Shown here: piece after piece, positions 1 to 8,043 of the stretch | How the letters are laid out: the number at the start of each line of letters is the position of its first letter | Position numbering within the stretch: position 1 is the first letter of the stretch | Assembly: GCF_030127105.1 (NCBI RefSeq) | Contig: NZ_CP126161.1 | Span: 1,240,001 to 1,304,000 of the forward strand | Direction: 5' to 3' | DNA length: 64,000 nucleotides | Source: Haloarcula pelagica | GTDB lineage: Archaea; Halobacteriota; Halobacteria; Halobacteriales; Haloarculaceae | Notes under the pieces: model-generated | Told to the model about the DNA's origin: nothing | The model's input: only the letters and a program-made list of their open reading frames with translations | Databases searched by the model: none | Position numbers and translations under genes: made by a program

Positions 1-158
1 CGAACCGAGACGTTCTCGGGAAGGTCGTGTGACCCTTCGTACGCGGTCAACACAGTGAGGCGCTCTACGTGCTCGGCAAGTGCCGTTATCCAGTCGACAG
101 TGAACCCGAGAACGTCGTGTTCCGGATCCACTCGTTGGGTCATCATCAGAACGTGCAC
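1..158 (-). CDS. Glycosyltransferase family 4, N-terminal fragment (cut by window edge)
   Basis: Only about 52 N-terminal codons lie in the window; the gene runs off the left edge. The GTG at 158-156 is chosen because GGAGGG sits 7 nt upstream, and it opens with MHVLMMTQRVDPEHDVLGF followed by WITALAEHVERLTVLT. This is the usual N-terminal Rossmann strand plus glycine loop of GT-B glycosyltransferases acting on an NDP-sugar. It is divergent from the sulfatase-like gene at 333 and is likely part of the same glycan locus. A TATA-like GATTTAGTA lies near 205. Family assignment is by pattern only and the acceptor is unknown. Confidence 0.7.
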   Translation of the reverse strand, partial: MHVLMMTQRVDPEHDVLGFTVDWITALAEHVERLTVLTAYEGSHDLPENVSV

Positions 159-300
159 AGTCGCCCTCCGGCAGGAGACAGCATCATTATCGGTCTCCCA
201 CTACTAAATCGTGCACTGATCTGTTCATCCGGTTCATGTATCCGATCCGTGAATATAATTTTGGCCCTGCACGTACAGTCGTGATTCGCTGTTGAGACAA

Positions 301-307
301 TTATATA
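301..307 (+). promoter_or_regulatory. TATA box for sulfatase-like gene
   Basis: TTATATA lies about 28 nt before the ATG at 333, the distance at which archaeal transcription starts. This supports a nearly leaderless mRNA and argues for ATG 333 over the in-frame TTG at 312. Confidence 0.6.
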
Positions 308-332
308 CCAGTTGTCACCCTATCCACGAACC

Positions 333-1724
333 ATGTCGCGTCGCCCCCACGTCATCTGGATTACTCTCGACAGTGTGCGGGCCGACCACACGTCAATGGA
401 AGATTACCGACGGGACACGACACCCGCTGTCCGTTCGATCGCCGAAGAAGGACGCTACTTCCAGTCTTGTTTCGCACACGGTAAGTACACGCTCACCTCC
501 ACTGCGTCTATTCTGACCGGAACGTACCCCACCTGGCACCGGCTCGGATACGAACGCTCACGACTCCCTGAAGGCACCAAAACGATCCCACAGCGGTTTC
601 GAGACGTGGGCTATGCTACCGGAGGCTTCTCCTCGAACCGGTACGTAAGCGCGGAAACAGGTCTCGACCAGGGTTTCGACCAGTTCTCCTGGATTCACCC
701 GTCGACGCTACTGGGGACGGTTAGCCCGAGACATCTCGTCGGCTACGCCCTCTCGATACGTCGACATTCCGCCGGGTTGCAACGTGACCCCTACAAACAC
801 GCGACGCCATACTTACTGAACCATGCCGCGAGGGATTGGCTATCGGAAACTCTCGAGAGCAGCCCCGTCTTCGCGTACCTCCATTACAATGAACCACACC
901 GACCGTACTATCCTCCACTCTCCTACATCGACGCTTACACCGATTCCCTGGCGGAATCACCACGGTCAGCGGGAGAGATATCGATGAATGTCCACAGGAA
1001 CGTTGAGCGGTTGATTGCAACGGGGACAGAACTCGATGACGGCGAGTTGGCGGCGATTCGGTCGATGTACGACGCGGAGATACGGTACACAGACCAACAA
1101 GTGGGTAGTTTGCTCAACGACGTTCGCTCGATGTCCGACAGACCGGTTGTTGTTGTCGTGACGGCCGACCACGGCGAACTGTTCGGCGAGTACGGGCTCA
1201 TGGGACATAAATTCGTCCTCCGAGACGAGTTGACCCGGGTCCCGCTGGCCGTCTCCGGCCTCAAACTCCCCACAGACCGATCGTCGAGCGTTGTCCAACA
1301 CGCCGATGTACTCCGGACAATCTTAGCGACCATCGGGGCAGATACCGAGGGTGTCCAAGGCATCAATCTGGAGACAGATAAGAGAACGTTCGCAGTCAGT
1401 CAACATCACCGCACCGACCTCGAACCGTATCAAACGTATAACCCGGAGTACGAGATGCGACCGTTCCACGAGGGCGAGTGTAGTTCGATCCGGACCGACG
1501 AATTTCGTCTTGTCCGCGAAGAGGGGGGCGACGAGCGACTGTACGCGCTCCCAGACGAAAAGAGTGACCTGACTGCTGACCGACCCGAAACAGCCGCTGC
1601 ATTGCGCAACACCCTCCAGACGTGGATGGAGGACCATACCGATGATACAGCCACAGAATCAGACAGAACGTACTCGCCGGCGATGCGTGAGCAACTCGCC
1701 GATCTCGGGTACATCGACAGTTGA
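333..1724 (+). CDS. Sulfatase-like alkaline-phosphatase-superfamily enzyme
   Basis: The 463-aa product begins with HVIWITLDSVRADHTS, the first metal-binding Asp strand of the sulfatase/phosphoglycerol-transferase family. Further on is VVVVTADHGELFGEYG with the second metal site (Asp-His) and then GHKF. The nucleophile region reads KYTLTSTASILTG, so it has Thr where true sulfatases carry a Cys or Ser that matures to formylglycine. It may therefore be a phosphotransferase or phosphodiesterase acting on surface glycans or lipids rather than a sulfatase. There is no signal peptide or membrane span, so it looks cytoplasmic. It ends 4 nt from the convergent glycosyltransferase gene. The substrate is unknown. 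Confidence 0.82.
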   Translation: MSRRPHVIWITLDSVRADHTSMEDYRRDTTPAVRSIAEEGRYFQSCFAHGKYTLTSTASILTGTYPTWHRLGYERSRLPEGTKTIPQRFRDVGYATGGFSSNRYVSAETGLDQGFDQFSWIHPSTLLGTVSPRHLVGYALSIRRHSAGLQRDPYKHATPYLLNHAARDWLSETLESSPVFAYLHYNEPHRPYYPPLSYIDAYTDSLAESPRSAGEISMNVHRNVERLIATGTELDDGELAAIRSMYDAEIRYTDQQVGSLLNDVRSMSDRPVVVVVTADHGELFGEYGLMGHKFVLRDELTRVPLAVSGLKLPTDRSSSVVQHADVLRTILATIGADTEGVQGINLETDKRTFAVSQHHRTDLEPYQTYNPEYEMRPFHEGECSSIRTDEFRLVREEGGDERLYALPDEKSDLTADRPETAAALRNTLQTWMEDHTDDTATESDRTYSPAMREQLADLGYIDS

Positions 1725-1728
1725 GAAA

Positions 1729-2919
1729 CTACGAATCGAGTACGGCCATGATCGTCTCCGCGCGTCGTGTCCAGGTGTGCAGTTCGATGACGCGCTCGCG
1801 CGCCTGACGAGCGCGATCTGGGGCGTCCGGCGCCGAGAGGACAGTCTCTACTGTCCGAGCGAGCGCCGCCGGATCGTCTGGCGCAGCAAAATACACTTCT
1901 CGCTCACCGACAATCTCCCTGATTGCAGGGATGTCAGACGCGACGATCGGGCGCTCGGCAGCCATGTACTCGAACAGTTTTAATGGTGAAGTGTAACGGG
2001 ATGCCAGTGTATCAGTCGCGGTATTGGGTATCACTAACACATCACTAGCGTAAAGATGCCGTGGGACTACCTCTGGTTCAACGTGCCCCACGAGACGAAC
2101 GTTGCTGGGTATGGGGCCGGCACGGCGCCGCAACTCTGCTTGTTGTGTCTCCCAGCCGCCAACGATACAGATAGTGACGTCTGTGAGCATCCGTGCGGCC
2201 CCGATCAGCGTATCGACACCTTTCCACGCTTGTAGACTGCCAACATAAGTGATGACAGGGTGGTCTGTCGGTAGACAGAACTCAGTCCGTACGTCCGTTC
2301 TGACTTTATCGATGTCGAACCGGTCGGGATCAACGGCGTCTGGCGCTACGAGGATTCGGGTGTCGGTCCGAGTATCCCAGTCACTGCGGAGCCCGTCGCT
2401 GATGGCGACGATGTAATGTAACCGGTTGAATCCACGCTGGGCGACTTGTCCAACGATTCCGCCGGGAGGACCACGATGAACCTCTAGAACGACGGGACAT
2501 CGAAGAAGGAGAGTACCGACTGTTCCGAGGAGGAGTGAACGTGTGTATACGACGTCTGGCCTCCTCGTGAGCGTGTAAACAACGGCGGCGACGGTGAACG
2601 TTATCACCTCAATGTAGAATGCCAGCGCCTGAACTATTCCTGGGAGGCTAGGTGCGAGCCACAGTAAGTCGAGACAGGGAAGTGCTGTCCACCGGAACTC
2701 GAATGCGGTGTCGTAGTATGCTTCGGGTGAGTCCGTCTCTACGTCCGGAATCCGCCACCGGTTCGGGACCACTAATTCGATATCGGCTGCCGCACGTGAA
2801 AACCCATCACACATCTGTACGATCTGACGAGTGTGTGCCTTCCGACTGGGGAGGCGAGCGTTAGCGACGTACAATATCGACTGCCTTTCGTCCGGCCCGC
2901 GTTCGTTCCGATTAGTCAT
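1729..2919 (-). CDS. Glycosyltransferase family 4
   Basis: 396 aa. The N-terminal half has a GT-B acceptor domain starting at SILYVANARLPSRKAH. The C-terminal half has the donor domain with VITYVGSLQAWKGVDTLI and the LKLFEYMAAERPIVASD nucleotide-sugar site. The ATG at 2919-2917 lies inside the end of the upstream polymerase-like gene (8-nt overlap, GATGACTAA), which suggests translational coupling; longer in-frame starts would run further into that gene. It probably adds one sugar in the glycan built by this locus. The hydrophobic central stretch of the N-terminal domain may give membrane contact. Donor and acceptor cannot be told. Confidence 0.87.
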   Translation of the reverse strand: MTNRNERGPDERQSILYVANARLPSRKAHTRQIVQMCDGFSRAAADIELVVPNRWRIPDVETDSPEAYYDTAFEFRWTALPCLDLLWLAPSLPGIVQALAFYIEVITFTVAAVVYTLTRRPDVVYTRSLLLGTVGTLLLRCPVVLEVHRGPPGGIVGQVAQRGFNRLHYIVAISDGLRSDWDTRTDTRILVAPDAVDPDRFDIDKVRTDVRTEFCLPTDHPVITYVGSLQAWKGVDTLIGAARMLTDVTICIVGGWETQQAELRRRAGPIPSNVRLVGHVEPEVVPRHLYASDVLVIPNTATDTLASRYTSPLKLFEYMAAERPIVASDIPAIREIVGEREVYFAAPDDPAALARTVETVLSAPDAPDRARQARERVIELHTWTRRAETIMAVLDS

Positions 2920-4507
2920 CGTGTTCCCACGAACCATTCGACAGACGGTCAATACGCTGACTCTCGCCAACCAGTACACCGAGCACGACCCAGAGCGGTA
3001 CGAGAAGTGTCAACCTATCGAATGGGCGGAAAAAGATACTGGCAGAAAATCCCACGACACCGGCTATCAGGCCGACATATAACAGTTTGTCTTCCACGGT
3101 ACGGAGTAACGCTCGCCCGTGACGAAGCGCCAGTAACAATGAGCAGAGGTACAGAACAACACCAACGAGACCAGTCCAGACGAGGAGCGTCAGATACGCG
3201 TTGTGTAACCGCATCGTTACCTCCGGGACGTACTTCCAGTTGGCAGCACCGATACCGGTTAGCACGTGTGGTCTAACGATCAAGAGTCCCTGAACGGTCT
3301 GTTCTAACCTCGGTAGCAATGACGACGCATCGAAGAAGGGTATCGATATTACGCCGAGAGCCTCAACGAGCGATTCAACCCGTCCAGCACTGAGTTCCGG
3401 CCCGGACCGCTGTTGGCCCGACACCGACGACGGATACAGGGTGATAGCGACCAACACCACGAAGAGTAGAAGCCGACCGAATTTCGCGTACAGGGAGCTG
3501 GGACGCAATGGACCGTTCGAGATCGGAAGTCCTTGACGACGAATCGTTGTGTACAGTACCACCGTCACCACCGTCGCCAGACCGACCAGCAACCCCCCAC
3601 GGTTCGCGTCGAATCCCTGGAGACGGACAACAGTCGCACAGAGTACTGCTGCAAGGCCAGCAGCGAGCGCCCGACTTCGCCGGGCTTGTAAGCTCCAACC
3701 GACCAGCACACACACGACAAGTACGAGAACAGTGCCCAACTCCCAGCGTGCGAAGCCGCTTACGTACGTGCCGATTGCGAGTCCTGACATTGGTCCCAGT
3801 CCAATCGTCGCCGTCACGACCGGACTTCCCTCGCCTAGCTGCGTGTATCCGAACCCGCTCTGTGTAACGAACTGGACGAGACCGATGATTGTGTGACCGA
3901 TCCCAGCCAGGCAGAGCGTCATGATTACCGATCGTCCGTACAGCAGTTCGTTCGCGACCACCCGCCGGACTTTTTCGAACGATATTAGCGCACACAGATA
4001 AAAAAGTGCGCCGAACACGACAGCATCAGGTCTAGCGGGATCGATCGCGAGCCCGGCGATCAGGATCCACAGGACAAATACACCCAGGAGTTTTCCAGGC
4101 ATCGGCATTCCAGCCTCTCTTAATCGGTTGCGTGTCACGGTCGCGACCGTGATCACCACCAACGGAAAGTACACTAGGTGAATCTCGGCCCCGAGGTCGC
4201 CGACCACACCGAAAACCGCCCGGTCGGTGAGAGGGATATTAGCTCCGAACGTCGCAGTGACGACTACAGCCAGAAGCGCGCCGCGAGTGACCTCCCGAAG
4301 TATGATCAACGACGCACCGTATCCTACACCGACCATGACGACACCGACGACGAGTGGGACATCGAAGAGTGCGTACAACAACGGAGTCACGAACGTGAGA
4401 CCCACCACGAGCGATACCGAGAGTACCGCCGAAATCTTGTGGCTGCCCCACTTGTGCTGGATACGTGGTAGTTTCTGGTCACACTGTTCGAATAGTCGAG
4501 TACTCAT
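2912..4507 (-). CDS. O-antigen ligase/polymerase-like membrane protein
   Basis: 531 aa with roughly twelve hydrophobic segments, beginning around residue 25 (ISAVLSVSLVVGLTFVTPLL) and ending near residue 510. A longer hydrophilic extracytoplasmic loop lies in the second half (around residues 355-430). This is the layout of Wzy/WaaL-type (O-antigen ligase) proteins, which polymerise or transfer lipid-linked glycans outside the membrane. It sits between two glycosyltransferase genes, 2 nt from the upstream one and overlapping the downstream one, so the three form an operon. The function is inferred from topology and neighbours because the family has little sequence conservation. Confidence 0.75.
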   Translation of the reverse strand: MSTRLFEQCDQKLPRIQHKWGSHKISAVLSVSLVVGLTFVTPLLYALFDVPLVVGVVMVGVGYGASLIILREVTRGALLAVVVTATFGANIPLTDRAVFGVVGDLGAEIHLVYFPLVVITVATVTRNRLREAGMPMPGKLLGVFVLWILIAGLAIDPARPDAVVFGALFYLCALISFEKVRRVVANELLYGRSVIMTLCLAGIGHTIIGLVQFVTQSGFGYTQLGEGSPVVTATIGLGPMSGLAIGTYVSGFARWELGTVLVLVVCVLVGWSLQARRSRALAAGLAAVLCATVVRLQGFDANRGGLLVGLATVVTVVLYTTIRRQGLPISNGPLRPSSLYAKFGRLLLFVVLVAITLYPSSVSGQQRSGPELSAGRVESLVEALGVISIPFFDASSLLPRLEQTVQGLLIVRPHVLTGIGAANWKYVPEVTMRLHNAYLTLLVWTGLVGVVLYLCSLLLALRHGRALLRTVEDKLLYVGLIAGVVGFSASIFFRPFDRLTLLVPLWVVLGVLVGESQRIDRLSNGSWEHDD

Positions 4508-4509
4508 CC

Positions 4510-5688
4510 CTATAGCCGTGCGATGCTCCGTTCAGATTCGGTTCCCGACGCGGTTACTGTCCTTCTCAAGGTGTCCTCGTACTGGTCCCAAGTCTGTTCA
4601 TGATCAAAGACATTTGACAAGCGTCGTCTGCCGGCGTTGCTGAACGACTGCCAGCGAGTCTCGTCACTGAGCAGTCGGGCGATTCGGTCCGCGAAGGCCT
4701 CACCGTCGCCCTGGGGGACCACGTACCCGGTCTCGCCGTCGATAACGACCTCTGCATTCCCACCAGCGTCGGAGACAACGGTGGGCGTTCCACAGGCCAT
4801 CGCTTCGAGGACAACGTGTGGAAGGCCCTCGTAAGTCGAGTTGAGAGCGAAGACGCGACTCCGGCTGACCAACTCAAGGACGGACTCGTGCGACAACCGG
4901 CCGTGCAACGTGTAGGCGTCACTCGGGAGCGTTCGCTCCGCGTACGATGCTATCTGGCCACGAGCAGGCCCATCACCGACGATATCCAACTGTGCTTCTG
5001 GAAACTGCTCACGGAGTCTAGCCGTGGCGTCAAGCAGTCCCTCGACGCCTTTCCAGTCCACCAGCCGACAGACAGTGATGAGCCGGAAGTCGGCTCTGTC
5101 CTCCGATTTCGGTGCAATGGACGGGTCGATAGCGTTGTACACGGTTACGATTCGGCTTTGTGGAATTCCCCAGGAAGCTACCAGATCAGCGAGATATTCG
5201 CTCGGAACGATAACCCGGTCAGCGAGACGAGTTTGGGCTGTTCTGAGGAGACGGATCGCTTCGATTCGTGGGCTGTACCGGTTATGGTTGAATGTCTCGA
5301 TGTCGTCGTGCAGATCGTATCGGACAGTAGCCCTCTCCCACGCCATGTCACCCACAACTTTGACTACGAACGGGGTACCGGTGAGTTCGGTAGCAATAGC
5401 GGACTGCCAATCAAAGGCGTTAGAGAACAGTAGATCGGGATCTCGGCGGCGGATTTCTCCGATCAGAGTTCGAATCTGTTTATAAAATCGAACGCCTTCC
5501 CAACCGTTCAGCGGTATCCGGACGACGTCGAATGGGAACTTCGCATCTGTCTCCGGCGCTGGATTCCCGTTCGTGACGACCGAAACCGTGTGTCCGCGGT
5601 TCGTAAAAGCCGTCGCGATTTCGGGTACAAACGTTGCCGGCCCTCCGGACTGTGGTGGAAAGATACCAGACGCGAAGAGGATCTCCAT
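4510..5688 (-). CDS. Glycosyltransferase family 4
   Basis: 392 aa. It starts MEILFASGIFPPQSGGPATF, the typical glycine-rich acceptor-domain start of GT4 enzymes. The donor domain carries RLITVCRLVDWKGVEGLL and the EX7E motif in YEGLPHVVLEAMACGTP (about residues 290-310). It is the first gene of the operon 5688-1729. It likely transfers a hexose to the lipid-linked glycan on the cytoplasmic side. No membrane span is seen. Confidence 0.9.
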   Translation of the reverse strand: MEILFASGIFPPQSGGPATFVPEIATAFTNRGHTVSVVTNGNPAPETDAKFPFDVVRIPLNGWEGVRFYKQIRTLIGEIRRRDPDLLFSNAFDWQSAIATELTGTPFVVKVVGDMAWERATVRYDLHDDIETFNHNRYSPRIEAIRLLRTAQTRLADRVIVPSEYLADLVASWGIPQSRIVTVYNAIDPSIAPKSEDRADFRLITVCRLVDWKGVEGLLDATARLREQFPEAQLDIVGDGPARGQIASYAERTLPSDAYTLHGRLSHESVLELVSRSRVFALNSTYEGLPHVVLEAMACGTPTVVSDAGGNAEVVIDGETGYVVPQGDGEAFADRIARLLSDETRWQSFSNAGRRRLSNVFDHEQTWDQYEDTLRRTVTASGTESERSIARL

Positions 5689-5736
5689 CAGTATGGTATC
5701 ACCGACTGACGTATAAAAAACCTCTCACGGGTCCGG

Positions 5737-6663
5737 CTACGGCATATATCCCAGGTCTCTAAGTTGTGTCTCAACCTCTCGTCGGGGCGTACCCGGCCGG
5801 AATTCGGGGGCGTGACTTCCGGTGTCTGTCGCCTCCGTGATCACCCAAGGGACTTGCTTGACGTACGGTGATAGTTGGCCCGCAGTGTGGGCGTAGACAC
5901 CGTACTCTCCGAAGGCCTCGCCGTGATCTGCACTGATAGCTACCCGTTCGGCCTCAAGGTTTTCCAACAGGAGTTCCACGGAGTCCAGAACCATCCGGAG
6001 GTTGTCCAGATATGCGTCCCAGACAATACGACGCGTCGTCTCGCCGCATCGTAACTGTTCAAACGGCGCAGACTCGTGTGGGTGAAGGGGCCGTCCCTCT
6101 TCACGTGGTCCGGCGATATACGGCGCGTGAGGTTGCGAATAGTGAATAATAAGCCTTCCAGCGTCGTAGTCGCGGCCAACCGTGATCGCTCGGTCAGTCA
6201 CGTGTTCCGGGAGCATGTGTTTGAACCGAGTCTCCGGTTGATACTCCCAGGCGTGGTCGAGTAGTAGAAACTCCTCCGCAGGAACGACCTGCCACGCGAC
6301 CGGTATCCGCTCTGCGGGGAACCTCCGTTGTTCTATGACCCGCTTGCTGAACGCGTTGGCAGAGACATATGCGGTATCACGGATCTCTCGGACGAATTCT
6401 GTACGAAAAGTATTGGCAATCCATTCCGGGGAAGTGCTACCGACCGAGGTAATAACACCGATATCGCCGAGGAAGTCGTACTCGTCGGCAACCGCTCTCA
6501 GAGCATCAACCCGACAGGTATCGAGAATCAAGAGCGCGTCCCAGTCGCGGTTGTAGACGTTCGTCCCGACAGGAAATCGTGAGGTAACGGTCATCCAAGC
6601 GGCGAGGTAAGCACGGTACGCTGCCCGTATCACTTGGTGTCGTTTCGTGCCCGTAGCAGCCAT
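5737..6663 (-). CDS. Sulfatase-like hydrolase/transferase of surface-glycan locus
   Basis: 308 aa. DALLILDTCRVDALRAVADE near residue 42 gives the first metal-binding Asp. GSTSPEWIANTF supplies the putative nucleophile position, Ser/Thr instead of the Cys-x-Pro-x-Arg of classical sulfatases. AISADHGEAFGEYGVYAHT gives the second metal site. It is shorter than full sulfatases (usually 450 or more residues) and matches the compact haloarchaeal members found in glycan clusters. A promoter-like TTTTCATAACC lies near 6724-6733 on this strand. It is the second such enzyme in the locus. The substrate is unknown. Confidence 0.78.
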   Translation of the reverse strand: MAATGTKRHQVIRAAYRAYLAAWMTVTSRFPVGTNVYNRDWDALLILDTCRVDALRAVADEYDFLGDIGVITSVGSTSPEWIANTFRTEFVREIRDTAYVSANAFSKRVIEQRRFPAERIPVAWQVVPAEEFLLLDHAWEYQPETRFKHMLPEHVTDRAITVGRDYDAGRLIIHYSQPHAPYIAGPREEGRPLHPHESAPFEQLRCGETTRRIVWDAYLDNLRMVLDSVELLLENLEAERVAISADHGEAFGEYGVYAHTAGQLSPYVKQVPWVITEATDTGSHAPEFRPGTPRREVETQLRDLGYMP

Positions 6664-6843
6664 GACAAGTAGAGTCGAGTACCAGCCACTGAATGTGTTG
6701 CGGTGTCCCAGGCGAAGCGGTTATGAAAATTCGACGTTAGAATAGGTGTATTCTTTGATGTTTCCGGGCGGGGAGAGTATACGCGGATTTACGTGGTCCG
6801 ACTCCTTCGAGAACCCCCATCCTCGGTCCGTCTCCGCGAACAC

Positions 6844-6854
6844 TTATATATAAA
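6844..6854 (+). promoter_or_regulatory. Strong TATA box, leaderless start of glycosyltransferase
   Basis: TTATATATAAA is centred 25 nt upstream of the ATG at 6874, placing transcription start at or beside the start codon. This decides the start: the in-frame GTG at 6793 would lie upstream of the promoter. Confidence 0.7.
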
Positions 6855-6873
6855 CCAAACGTACCGGCGTTTT

Positions 6874-8028
6874 ATGTGCGACGAGGGCCTGAAGGTTTTG
6901 CACGTCATCACGGGCATCAATGTCGGAGGCGCCGAGAACCATCTCCTGTCGCTGTGCAGAGGACTGACCAGCCGTGGGATTGACGTCTCTGTCGCATATC
7001 TTCGTGCTGACGATGACGAACTCACTAGTAAGTTTCGTGAGGCCGGTTGTAGCGTCATCTCGGTGAACATGAGACACGACGCGGACCCTGCGGCGCTGGC
7101 ACGATTAGTCAAACACGCTCGCGGTGCCGTGTACGACATCGTTCATGGCCATCTCTTCCACGGGACAGTGTACGGTTCGGTGGCAGCAGTCGCCTGTGGC
7201 TCGGAGTTTATCGTCTCGAAACACAACGACCACCCGTTCTGGGCAGACCAACCGGTCAAGACGGTTCACGAACTCGCCCTCAAGCCAGTAGACCGCGTTA
7301 TCTGTCTCTCCGATTATGTCCGGGAGTATCTTCTGGAGACAACTCAAGTAGACCCGGGCCTGGTAGAGACTGTCCATTACGGCCTTGACCCGACGCGATT
7401 CGACGAAGTGTCCGCCTCCGCCAGGCGACAGATCCATCGAGAGTTCGACACCGAGGAGGGGTTTCTCGTCGGAACGATCGGTCGACTCACGGAACAGAAG
7501 AATCTCGGCATTCTACTCCGATCCTTCCAGGAGGTCGTAGGTGAACATCCCACGGCCAAGTTAGCTGTCGTGGGCCGAGGTGAGGAAGAAGAACAACTCA
7601 AGGCTCTTGCGACCAAACTCGGTATCGACGACCACATCATCTTCACGGGCTTCCGAGAGGACATACCGGAATTGATGCATGCATTCGATGTCTTCGTGCT
7701 CCCGTCTCGCTGGGAAGGATTTGGTGTCGTCTTCCTTGAGGCGATGGCCGCACGGACCCCCGTCGTGGCCTCGGACACAAGCGCGATTCCGGAGGTCATC
7801 GGTACTGGTGAGGGTACTGCGGGTGTCCTAGTCGATTCCGATGACACTGGCGCGTTCGCCGACACGATCAACAGACTGCTGTCCGATGCAGAGTACCGGG
7901 CCGAACTGGGAGACTCTGGTCGTGAACGACTTGAATCACGATTCTCTGTTCCACAGATGGTTGAGCAGATAGCTACCATCTACAGTGCCTGCACAGGGAA
8001 ACAGAGGCCCTCCCGCGCGGGGCCCTGA
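6874..8028 (+). CDS. Glycosyltransferase family 4
   Basis: 384 aa. The N-terminus VLHVITGINVGGAENHLLSL is the acceptor-domain signature of many capsule and exopolysaccharide GT4 enzymes. GTIGRLTEQKNLGILL and SRWEGFGVVFLEAMAARTP (EX7E) mark the donor domain around residues 210-310. The start is set by the TATA box at 6844. It is followed after 15 nt by the asparagine-synthase-type gene in the same direction, so the two are probably cotranscribed. Sugar specificity is not readable. Confidence 0.91.
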   Translation: MCDEGLKVLHVITGINVGGAENHLLSLCRGLTSRGIDVSVAYLRADDDELTSKFREAGCSVISVNMRHDADPAALARLVKHARGAVYDIVHGHLFHGTVYGSVAAVACGSEFIVSKHNDHPFWADQPVKTVHELALKPVDRVICLSDYVREYLLETTQVDPGLVETVHYGLDPTRFDEVSASARRQIHREFDTEEGFLVGTIGRLTEQKNLGILLRSFQEVVGEHPTAKLAVVGRGEEEEQLKALATKLGIDDHIIFTGFREDIPELMHAFDVFVLPSRWEGFGVVFLEAMAARTPVVASDTSAIPEVIGTGEGTAGVLVDSDDTGAFADTINRLLSDAEYRAELGDSGRERLESRFSVPQMVEQIATIYSACTGKQRPSRAGP

Positions 8029-8043
8029 GAAACAGGACGAAAG

